Shown in pieces: positions 1 through 6,555 of a stretch of 38,027 nt of DNA; the first letter of the stretch is position 1, and every line of letters begins with the position of its first letter. The notes beneath the pieces are model-generated. The model was not told where the DNA came from and made no database searches. It saw only the letters and a list, made by a program, of their open reading frames with translations. The position numbers were made by a program, and so were the translations under genes. Origin of the DNA: RZYP01 sp050256135 (GTDB lineage Bacteria; Bacillota; Negativicutes; Acidaminococcales; Acidaminococcaceae); the NCBI GenBank assembly GCA_050256135.1, contig JBFWIF010000012.1, forward strand, positions 1 through 38,027, read 5' to 3'.

Positions 1-2
1 CA

Positions 3-896
3 TCACAGATGATAAATTTTGCTATCCCGGATACTGGTTCAAGCGGGCATATTGGTGGAGGAATATTGCTAGCTGCGTTACTGGGACCTCATGCTGCTTT
101 CTTGACAATGGCATCTATATTGCTTGTACAAGCGTTATTTTTTGGCGATGGTGGACTGTTGGCTTACGGATGCAATGTATTTAACATGGGTTTTTTCACT
201 TGTTTTGTTACTTTTCCATTGTTTTATAAAATGATTATAAGGAATGGTTTCACTTCAAAACGAATTTTTATCGCCGCTACAGTTTCAGCTGTGATTGGAT
301 TACAGCTTGGAGCTTTTTCGGTAGTAATAGAAACACTTTTATCTGGCAAAACTGAATTACCATTTGAAACATTTGTAGTTTTGATGCAGCCAATTCATCT
401 GGCTATCGGTTTAGTGGAAGGTTTGGTTACAGCTGCAATTATTAATTTTGTCTGGAATACCAGACCTGAGTTATTAGAAAAAGCTGTTAATGGTCAAACT
501 ATTGGTACAATTTATGTAACAAGGTTATTGAAAGTATTTCTAATTGCTGCAATAGTACTTGGTGGAGCACTCTCTTGGTTTGCTTCTGAAAATCCTGACG
601 GTTTAGAATGGTCTATGGAGAAAGTTGCAGGTACCTCAGAATTAGAAGCGACAGGTGGAATTCATAGACTATTTTCAGAAATACAAGAAAAAACGGCTTT
701 ATTGCCAGATTATAATTTCAAAAATACTCAGGAAACTTCAACTGTTGGAAAAAATGAAGGATTCTGGTCTTCAATTAATATTGGAACAAGCGTTTCCGGT
801 TTACTGGGTGTGATACTAACATGCACCTTGGCAGCAGTTATTGGTTTCATAGCCAGTGTGTTAAAAAAAAGAGAGAATGTTAGTACCTCAAAATAA
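3..896 (+). CDS. cbiM: Cobalt/nickel ECF transporter substrate-binding subunit CbiM (5' end outside window)
   Basis: This is the membrane S-component that captures Co2+ or Ni2+ for the energy-coupling-factor transporter whose other subunits follow directly. The frame is open to the window edge, so the metal-binding N-terminus is missing; the visible part begins near the family's PDTGSSGHIGGG stretch, which matches the GTSGHLLGG-type loop of CbiM/NikM. Several hydrophobic segments follow. The C-terminal third contains SENPDGLEWS, the PDGLE signature of the CbiN/NikN-like domain, so the M and N components appear fused in one chain, with a last membrane helix and a Lys/Arg-rich tail. Cobalt or nickel cannot be separated from this fragment. 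cbiQ starts about 50 bp downstream. Confidence 0.88.
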   Translation, partial: SQMINFAIPDTGSSGHIGGGILLAALLGPHAAFLTMASILLVQALFFGDGGLLAYGCNVFNMGFFTCFVTFPLFYKMIIRNGFTSKRIFIAATVSAVIGLQLGAFSVVIETLLSGKTELPFETFVVLMQPIHLAIGLVEGLVTAAIINFVWNTRPELLEKAVNGQTIGTIYVTRLLKVFLIAAIVLGGALSWFASENPDGLEWSMEKVAGTSELEATGGIHRLFSEIQEKTALLPDYNFKNTQETSTVGKNEGFWSSINIGTSVSGLLGVILTCTLAAVIGFIASVLKKRENVSTSK

Positions 897-944
897 TTTT
901 GATTGGATATTAAATAGTCATTATTTTTATAGGAATTGATTGAT

Positions 945-1754
945 GTGATAAAATTTGCAAATTCTCTTAATAATATAAGACTTATGGATGATTTAGCACA
1001 TAAAGAAACTTTTATACATAAGCTTCATCCACTTGCCAAGTTATTAACCACAGTTATTTATTTAGCTGTGGTTATGTCTTTTGAAAGATACGAAATAATT
1101 AATATTATACCATTTGTCATATATCCCTTGCTTTTAATCATATTGGCTGATATTCCGGCAGTACCATTGTTGCACAGAGCAATTTTGGTTTTGCCCTTTG
1201 TGTTTATGATTGGTATTTTTAATCCTATATTTGATACAGGTTCAATTATATTATTTGGAATAACTCTTTCCCTAGGGTGGATTTCGCTTTTTTCTCTTTT
1301 AATAAAATGTGTCTTGGCTGTTTTGGCAGGTCTTATATTTATTGCGACTACCAGAATGGAGCATTTTGCTGCTGCCTTACGAATGCTAAAAGTTCCAAGA
1401 ATTTTTGTTTTACAAGTGCTACTAACATATAGATATATTACTGTGCTTGCTGAAGAATTCACCAAAATGAGTCAGGCTTATTTTTTGCGATCACCGGGAC
1501 AAACTGGAATAAAACCTGCAATTTGGGGATCTTTTGTTGGACAATTATTATTGAGGTCCTTTGATAAGGCTGAACGCATTTATCAAGCTATGGTCCTACG
1601 AGGATTTAATAAAGAATATAATATTGGCAATTTTGTCAATATTAACTTTAAAGATTTTGCATATATAACATGTTGGTTCTTTTACTTTGGCATTGCTAAA
1701 ACGTTTAACATACCTTCGTTAATCGGAATCTATGTTTCAGGAGTGATAAAATAG
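945..1754 (+). CDS. cbiQ: ECF transporter transmembrane (T) component CbiQ
   Basis: This integral membrane protein couples the metal-binding subunit CbiM to the ATPase CbiO. It has about five hydrophobic segments and the EcfT-type cytoplasmic coupling motifs, with LRSPG near the middle and AMVLRGFNKE towards the C-terminus (the A-R-G signature). I place the start at GTG 945, because AGGA at 931-934 lies about 10 bases upstream; the earlier in-frame TTG at 936 sits almost on top of that ribosome site. The stop codon abuts the cbiO ATG with no gap, so the two are translationally coupled. Length, about 269 residues, is normal for the family. Confidence 0.9.
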   Translation: MIKFANSLNNIRLMDDLAHKETFIHKLHPLAKLLTTVIYLAVVMSFERYEIINIIPFVIYPLLLIILADIPAVPLLHRAILVLPFVFMIGIFNPIFDTGSIILFGITLSLGWISLFSLLIKCVLAVLAGLIFIATTRMEHFAAALRMLKVPRIFVLQVLLTYRYITVLAEEFTKMSQAYFLRSPGQTGIKPAIWGSFVGQLLLRSFDKAERIYQAMVLRGFNKEYNIGNFVNINFKDFAYITCWFFYFGIAKTFNIPSLIGIYVSGVIK

Positions 1755-2522
1755 ATGAGCCATCATAAAATTGAAGTAAGAAATCTTCACTTTTCTTATC
1801 CGGATGGGCACGAAGCGGTAAATGACATATCTTTTACAATATATCACGGTGAGTCTGTTGGAATTATTGGTGTTAACGGAGCAGGAAAATCAACTATATT
1901 AATGTTATTAATGGGTATTCTTTTTCCTGATTCAGGAGAGGTCCTGGTGGGAGATGTACATTTGACAAAAAAAACTTTACCTATGATAAGGGAAAGACTA
2001 GGGTTGGTTTTTCAAAATCCGGATGATCAACTATTCATGACAAATGTATATGACGATGTTGCTTTTGGCCCACGAAATTATAAACTTGATGAAAAAGAAG
2101 TTGAAAGTAGGGTTTTAAATGCATTGGAATCAGTAGGTATATCTAATTTAAAAGATAGAGCACCATTTAGGTTATCGGGCGGTGAAAAACGTGCTGCATC
2201 AATTGCTTGTGTTTTATCTATGAATCCAGACGTATTAATTATGGATGAACCAACATCAGCATTGGACCCTCAAGCAAGACGTCGTATAATTAACCTATTA
2301 AACAGTTTCACGCATACCAAAATTATTACAAGCCATGACTTAGATTTTATTATGGATACATGCCAAAGGGTTATCGTTGTTAAGAATGGAAAGATAGCTG
2401 CTGATGGATCAACTAATAAAGTTTTAACTGATAGTGAATTGCTTGATAGCTGTGGACTTGAACTGCCTCTTTCAATTCAAGCTTGTCCAATCTGCGGCTT
2501 ATCTAAGGCAAGTTTTAAATAA
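1755..2522 (+). CDS. cbiO: Cobalt/nickel ECF transporter ATPase CbiO
   Basis: This is the ABC ATPase that powers the CbiMQO importer. The Walker A motif (GVNGAGKST) is near residue 38, a Q-loop follows (VFQNPDDQL), then the ABC signature LSGGEKR, Walker B VLIMDEPTSALD and the switch histidine in TSHDLDF. The order and spacing are those of a complete enzyme. The last 25 residues carry three cysteines (CGLELPL then CPICGL) that are not part of the ATPase fold and could be a small metal-binding tail. It is the last gene of the operon: a strong hairpin terminator follows at 2583-2622. Confidence 0.93.
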   Translation: MSHHKIEVRNLHFSYPDGHEAVNDISFTIYHGESVGIIGVNGAGKSTILMLLMGILFPDSGEVLVGDVHLTKKTLPMIRERLGLVFQNPDDQLFMTNVYDDVAFGPRNYKLDEKEVESRVLNALESVGISNLKDRAPFRLSGGEKRAASIACVLSMNPDVLIMDEPTSALDPQARRRIINLLNSFTHTKIITSHDLDFIMDTCQRVIVVKNGKIAADGSTNKVLTDSELLDSCGLELPLSIQACPICGLSKASFK

Positions 2523-2582
2523 CAATGTAAAGTTACAATTTATGAGCGTACAAGAATTATTATTAAGAATTGATAGCATATG

Positions 2583-2622
2583 AAAAAGTGCGTTTTCCAT
2601 AATTAGGAAAGCGCACTTTTTT
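2583..2622 (+). terminator. Rho-independent terminator after cbiO
   Basis: A 16-bp stem (2583-2598 with 2606-2621, one G-T wobble) with a 7-base loop runs into a T tract. The A-rich 5' side makes it potentially bidirectional. It separates the metal transporter operon from the Tad remnant. Apart from a weak promoter candidate at 2791-2819, I see nothing else in the gap 2523-2896. Confidence 0.9.
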
Positions 2623-2790
2623 CATCTCAATCTATTTAACCCTATAAGCAAATATACTAACAACTTGGATACTCAGCAAAGCATTATGGTAAAATGCGAA
2701 TTTTCAGATATATTGAAGGATTAAAAAAATAAATGTCGAAGTACAAAACAAATAAGCATTACTAGTAAAAGGAATATGGAGAAAATTGTA

Positions 2791-2819
2791 TTTACAAATG
2801 TATTTATTGGGTGTACGAT
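2791..2819 (+). promoter_or_regulatory. Weak candidate promoter for the Tad remnant
   Basis: TTTACA (2791-2796), a 17-base spacer and TACGAT (2814-2819) lie about 80 bases before the cpaB start codon. The -10 has two mismatches, so this is only a candidate. No other -35/-10 pair with good spacing was found in this gap. Confidence 0.3.
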
Positions 2820-2896
2820 TAATATAATCAGAATATTCGCAAGAGTCCGAATTAATTGCTTGCGTTAAAAATTTTACCATTAAGGGGGGATGGGTC

Positions 2897-3233
2897 ATGA
2901 CTAAAGTGTCTAAAAAAAAGTTTGTTGTTGATTGCAGTAGCTCTAAGTGGACTTTTTGCTTTTATGCTTTATCGCTATCTGAACACGCCAACGGCGTCAG
3001 AAACGGTAATAGTGGCTACAACCAATATAGCGCCTAAGACAACGATTACAGATGACATGATTAAAGAAGTTGCAGTGCCAAAAGATTATATTCAGCCAAA
3101 TGCACTAAAAGACAAGAAGCAAGTTGTCGGTAGTATTACTCGTGAAACGGTAATTGCTGGTGAGCAAATTACATCTCGCCGTTTAGTTGTTGCTGGTAAG
3201 TCAGCTGGATTTACTGGAATAATTCCAAAATGA
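2897..3233 (+). pseudogene. cpaB: Truncated, frameshifted cpaB/rcpC (Tad pilus assembly, SAF domain)
   Basis: CpaB is the periplasmic/inner-membrane Tad component that stabilises the secretin. An ATG at 2897 follows a strong ribosome site (AAGGGGGG, 2882-2889), but its frame runs out after about 46 residues. The conserved protein continues in a frame reached by removing one base in the A8 run at 2912-2919. Read that way, the product starts MTKVSKKSLLLIAVALSG with a membrane anchor, followed by the SAF domain (ATTNIAPKTTITDDMI, then GEQITSRRLVV). It stops at GFTGIIPK, where intact CpaB proteins run on for well over 100 residues. The stop TGA overlaps the ATG of the cpaF fragment at a deletion junction. 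A functional protein is unlikely. Confidence 0.8.
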
Positions 3234-3694
3234 GGCCTGACCGTATTATAGTTGGAGAAGTAAGAGGTGCTGAAGCTCTTGATATGCTGCAAGCTATGAA
3301 TACAGGCCATGACGGTTCGCTTACCACAGGGCATGCTAATTCACCGAGAGATATGTTAAGTCGTTTAGAAACAATGGTTCTAATGGCTGGTATGAATCTA
3401 CCTGATAGAGCAATTCGCGAGCAAATTTCGGCAGCAATAAACTTGATTGTACATGAAGGCAGATTCCCTGATGGTACCCGTAAGATAACTGCTCTTACTG
3501 AGATACAAGGTATGGAAGGCGATATAATAACATTGCAGGATATATTTGTATATGAACAAAAAGGTAAAGATGAAAATGGTAAAGTAGTTGGCAGATTTAA
3601 ACCAACTGGCATAAGGCCAAAGTTCATGGATAAGCTTCTTAATCGTGGCATACAAGTTTCTAATGATATTTTTTGGGATAAGCAGCGTATCTGA
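3230..3694 (+). pseudogene. cpaF: C-terminal fragment of Tad pilus ATPase cpaF/tadA
   Basis: The fragment encodes only the last 154 residues of the secretion ATPase that powers Tad pilus assembly. It starts at MRPDRIIVGEVRG, the Walker B region, and includes the His box (TTGHANSPRDML) and the normal C-terminal end (GIRPKFMDKL ... DIFWDK). The N-terminal domain and Walker A are absent, so it cannot be an active ATPase. Its ATG overlaps the stop of the cpaB fragment (ATGA), so the piece could still be translated by coupling. cpaB and cpaF are normally separated by other tad genes, so this is a deletion product or an assembly join. tadC follows after 36 bases; no tadB lies between. Confidence 0.85.
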
Positions 3695-3730
3695 CTATCT
3701 AGTGATTGATATTGCAGGGGGTGGTTTATT

Positions 3731-4669
3731 GTGTTGCTATTCATAGCTGTTTTGGCGTTTGTAATAATGGTAATTTTATCTTTTTTGCTAGTAACGAATT
3801 ATACATCTGAGAGGGAAGAAGTTAATTTAAGGCTTAAAACTTTGGATGCAACAGACATAAGAAAGGAAGAGTCGAATACTGTGATTGACGAAGAAATGTC
3901 GGTCTCTTTTAAAGATCGCATAGTAACTCCGTTTTTTGATAAATTATCAGTCTTTTTCTCAGGTTTTTTCCCATCAACAACAATTGCTATACTAGATAAA
4001 AAACTTTTAAATGCCAATGGCTATTATGGATTAAGTGCCTCACAATTTTTGGGTCTAAGCTTGCTTGTTGCAGTAGTTTTGTCGGTTCTTATAGGAGACG
4101 TATTGTTTTTAAAAAATAAACCTTACAATATTATTTTAACTTATGGTCTAATTTCTTTTATAATAGGCATGTTTATTCCATATTTATTGCTAGAGCAAAA
4201 AATACTTAAAAGAAAAGAAGCTTTGCAGAGTGAATTGCCTGATGTGCTTGACCTTCTTACTGTCAGTGTTGAAGCTGGTCTTGGTTTTGACGGAGCTCTG
4301 GTAAAACTCTCAGAAAAAATGAAAGGTGAAATGGTTGAGGAATTTACGCGTATGTTGCAGGAAATCCGTATTGGTGTTTCGAGAAAAGACGCTCTACGTT
4401 CTTTAGCTAATCGTTGTAATGTACAAGACGTTTCTTTATTTACAAGTGCATTAATACAAGCAGATCAGCTCGGTGTAAGCATTGCAAAAGTTCTCAGAAT
4501 ACAATCCGCAGATATAAGGGAAAAAAGAAAGCAAAGAGCTGAAGAACAGGGTATGAAGGCTCCTATAAAAATGCTTTTCCCGCTTGTGTTTTTCATTTTT
4601 CCAGCTCTTTTGATTGTTTTGTTAGGCCCGGCATTCTTACAAATTTTTACAATATTTGCTAAAAAGTAA
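3731..4669 (+). CDS. tadC: Tad pilus inner-membrane platform protein TadC
   Basis: This type II secretion system F-domain protein forms the inner-membrane platform of Tad pili together with TadB. It has an N-terminal membrane helix, a basic/acidic loop, two central hydrophobic segments, then the T2SSF signature (ELPDVLDLLTVSVEAGLGFDGAL) and a C-terminal membrane pair ending FLQIFTIF. The length of 312 residues is normal and no lesion is visible. The GTG start at 3731 is supported by AGGGGGTGG about 7 bases upstream. Its usual partner TadB is missing locally and the ATPase upstream is truncated, so it is probably an orphan unless a second Tad locus exists. Confidence 0.88.
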   Translation: MLLFIAVLAFVIMVILSFLLVTNYTSEREEVNLRLKTLDATDIRKEESNTVIDEEMSVSFKDRIVTPFFDKLSVFFSGFFPSTTIAILDKKLLNANGYYGLSASQFLGLSLLVAVVLSVLIGDVLFLKNKPYNIILTYGLISFIIGMFIPYLLLEQKILKRKEALQSELPDVLDLLTVSVEAGLGFDGALVKLSEKMKGEMVEEFTRMLQEIRIGVSRKDALRSLANRCNVQDVSLFTSALIQADQLGVSIAKVLRIQSADIREKRKQRAEEQGMKAPIKMLFPLVFFIFPALLIVLLGPAFLQIFTIFAKK

Positions 4670-4685
4670 AGTAGGCACATGATAA

Positions 4686-5024
4686 ATGATTATTAAAAAT
4701 ATAACTAAAAATACAACAATTGCTTTCAATGCCAGAATTGCAGATAATTTCTTAACCAGGCTAATAGGTCTTTTGCTAACCAGCAGATTGGATAGAGGAG
4801 ACGCTTTAATCATTAGTTCGTGTAACAGTATTCACACAATAGGAATGAAATATCCAATTGATGTTATCTTTCTGGATCAAAACTATAAAGTAGTTAAGAT
4901 AGCATTTAATTTGTCAAGCTGCAAGATATCAACATGTCTTAATGCTAGTTATGTAATTGAAATGCCTTCTGGTATAGGCCGTTCCAGTAGAACTGGAATA
5001 GGTGATATGATTGCTATGGTCTAA
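4686..5024 (+). CDS. DUF192 family protein in Tad locus
   Basis: This is a small protein of 112 residues with the DUF192 signature: an N-terminal strand, NFLTRLIGLL, and the conserved core NSIHTIGMKYPIDVIFLDQNYKVVK, ending in a Gly-rich turn. The family's function is not established. It has no signal peptide; many relatives are secreted, but short cytoplasmic forms are common. It lies between tadC and the prepilin peptidase, so it was probably part of the Tad gene group. The ribosome site is weak (AGTAGG), which suggests translation dependent on tadC, whose stop lies 16 bases upstream. Confidence 0.75.
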   Translation: MIIKNITKNTTIAFNARIADNFLTRLIGLLLTSRLDRGDALIISSCNSIHTIGMKYPIDVIFLDQNYKVVKIAFNLSSCKISTCLNASYVIEMPSGIGRSSRTGIGDMIAMV

Positions 5025-5049
5025 ATCATTCAGCAAGGATGGTTATACG

Positions 5050-5805
5050 ATGATGTATTTGGTATTTTTTATGCTTGGATTATTTGTTGGCCGTATATTG
5101 CATATAATTATAAAATGTCTTACCGAACAAAAGAATTTTTTCTCATGTAGCTGGCGTCATCATCGTCATTTGCGTCCATACTTTTTCGATTTACTTCTAA
5201 GTATAGTTGCCAAGACACCATCAAGTGAATCCTGTCGATATTGCTGTTCGCTGTTTTCTCTGCGCAAACTAATCGAAGAATTGCTTACTAGTTTTTTATT
5301 TATTCAATGTTTTGCCATTTTTGGTTCATCAGTACATCTTTTCAAGGGATTGCTTTTCACTTCTTTTTTGATTGTAATCTCATTTATTGACTATGACACT
5401 AGTTTGATTTATGACAAAGTACTGTTACCGATGGCAGTCATTGGTGCGACATTGAACATCATTATAGGAAAAATTATGCTAATAGACATGTTCAGTGCAG
5501 CAATGTTTGGCGGCCTCATATTCTTAATGGTTGCAATAATAGGTAAAGACGGATTTGGTGGTGGCGATATTAAGTTTATGGCCTGCATTGGTCTTTGGTT
5601 AGGTATAAGTCATACTATTCTCGCGATATTTTTATCATTTATACTTGGTGGGACCGTCGCAGCATTTTTAATTGCATTTAAAATAAAAACTATTAGTGAT
5701 AAATTCCCATATGGTCCCTATATTGCGCTGGCATCATTTATTACTTTGCTTTATGGCGACTCCATTATTTCATGGTACTGGAAATGGGCATTCATGGTAA
5801 AGTAA
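5050..5805 (+). CDS. Prepilin peptidase (A24 aspartic protease, PilD/GspO type)
   Basis: This inner-membrane GxGD protease cleaves type IV/Tad prepilins. Both catalytic aspartates are visible: the first in FIDYDTSLIYD, the second in the GGGDIKF motif. It has the multi-helix layout of the PilD type, including the N-terminal cytosolic loop. That loop normally holds two CxxC pairs; here only the second is intact (ESCRYC), while the first is reduced to SCSWRHH, so methyltransferase activity is doubtful. The start is taken at ATG 5050, with AAGGATGG just upstream; the open frame extends back into the DUF192 gene without a good start. No pilin gene is visible in the window. Confidence 0.85.
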   Translation: MMYLVFFMLGLFVGRILHIIIKCLTEQKNFFSCSWRHHRHLRPYFFDLLLSIVAKTPSSESCRYCCSLFSLRKLIEELLTSFLFIQCFAIFGSSVHLFKGLLFTSFLIVISFIDYDTSLIYDKVLLPMAVIGATLNIIIGKIMLIDMFSAAMFGGLIFLMVAIIGKDGFGGGDIKFMACIGLWLGISHTILAIFLSFILGGTVAAFLIAFKIKTISDKFPYGPYIALASFITLLYGDSIISWYWKWAFMVK

Positions 5806-5821
5806 TTTGTGTTAACTATAG

Positions 5822-5850
5822 TTTCAATGCGCTTTAAAATATGCTAAAAT
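5822..5850 (+). promoter_or_regulatory. Promoter with extended -10 before the zinc-ribbon gene
   Basis: TTTCAA (5822-5827), a 17-base spacer ending in TGC, and TAAAAT (5845-5850) give an extended -10 promoter. Transcription would start near 5857 and produce a leader of about 130 bases before the gene at 5987. Confidence 0.5.
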
Positions 5851-5875
5851 ACATTGAAAGGTTTTATTAATATAA

Positions 5876-5945
5876 CTCCAGATTAGGCTCAAAGCTAAAG
5901 AATGGAGACAATGGCCTTTGCGAATTCTGCGTGAAGGCTTATTTT
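5876..5945 (+). promoter_or_regulatory. Structured leader of unknown type
   Basis: Two stem-loops follow the promoter. The first closes CTCCA (5876-5880) with TGGAG (5903-5907) and contains an inner stem, TTAGGCT against AGCTAA (5883-5898). The second pairs GCCTT (5914-5918) with AAGGC (5934-5938) and runs into TTATTTTTAT, resembling a terminator. I do not recognise it as any known riboswitch class. It could be an attenuator, a riboswitch or a short RNA. Confidence 0.4.
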
Positions 5946-5986
5946 TATCTTTTATGAATTTTCTTTAATGTGAGGTTGCGGTAATA

Positions 5987-6538
5987 ATGATAAGGAAATT
6001 AGAGCTAATTTGTGGAAAATGTCATAAACAATTTAATGCAGTAGATGAATTATATTATCACGATAATTTTCGTGTAACTAAAATAAGTGATACTTTTTTT
6101 CTTTGTCCGGAATGTATTGAGGAATGGGAAAATAAATGGCAAATTAAAGATGCAGTTTTTTTTGAAAAAGATTACTCACTCTATGTTGACATAATTTTAA
6201 ATGATGGCAGCATTTATGAAGGCTTAGACTGCACGCCAATGGATGGTATCGTTGTAACAAGTGAAGAAATCCCTTCAGAGGCACAGCATAGACTTTTTGA
6301 TATTTACCGAAACTGGGATAACGAGCGAAAGAAAAACACTTTAAAAGACTGCTTTTTTAAAGATGAATTTATGCGAACATCATTTACCTGTGAAACATAT
6401 GGCGGAGAAAGGTACGAAAATATTGCTTTTCGTTTTAATATGCAAGGCAAAATCGAAACTGAAAAACCAATACCAGAACATCTCATCGAACAAATAATCA
6501 ATGCTTGGAAAATATATAAGAATCAAGAGATAGAATAA
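5987..6538 (+). CDS. Unrecognised protein with N-terminal zinc ribbon
   Basis: I do not recognise the family of this 183-residue soluble protein. Two cysteine pairs, CGKC near residue 9 and CPEC near residue 40, form a plausible zinc ribbon. The rest is rich in aromatic and acidic residues, with a middle section that looks like beta strands (LYVDIILNDGSIYEG) and a helical C-terminus. There is no signal peptide or membrane segment. The start has TGAGGT 10 bases upstream. It has its own promoter and structured leader, and it ends 17 bases before prfC, so the two are probably co-transcribed. Function cannot be assigned. Confidence 0.7.
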   Translation: MIRKLELICGKCHKQFNAVDELYYHDNFRVTKISDTFFLCPECIEEWENKWQIKDAVFFEKDYSLYVDIILNDGSIYEGLDCTPMDGIVVTSEEIPSEAQHRLFDIYRNWDNERKKNTLKDCFFKDEFMRTSFTCETYGGERYENIAFRFNMQGKIETEKPIPEHLIEQIINAWKIYKNQEIE

Positions 6539-6555
6539 CGGGAGGAATATTTTTA

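Noticed and set aside
1058..1465. Antisense open frame of 135 codons inside cbiQ
   Set aside because: Shadow of the cbiQ coding frame; no start signal and implausible composition.
2704..2898. Small minus-strand gene in the gap before cpaB
   Set aside because: No ribosome site, no similarity, and its start lies inside the cpaB ribosome-binding region.
2914..2920. Programmed -1 frameshift (A-AAA-AAG heptamer, dnaX type) in cpaB
   Set aside because: A -1 shift reaches a TGA four codons later; the CpaB frame needs a +1 change.
2897..3694. A genuine CpaB-CpaF fusion protein
   Set aside because: The two pieces are in different frames and a TGA stops the first exactly at the junction.
3092..3744. 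Overlapping antisense open frames opposite the cpaB and cpaF remnants
   Set aside because: They mirror the codon pattern of the real Tad fragments, lack ribosome sites and show no recognisable domains.
5857..5986. Cobalamin, SAM, THF, preQ1 or c-di-GMP riboswitch in this leader
   Set aside because: The conserved cores of these classes are not present; only generic stem-loops are visible.
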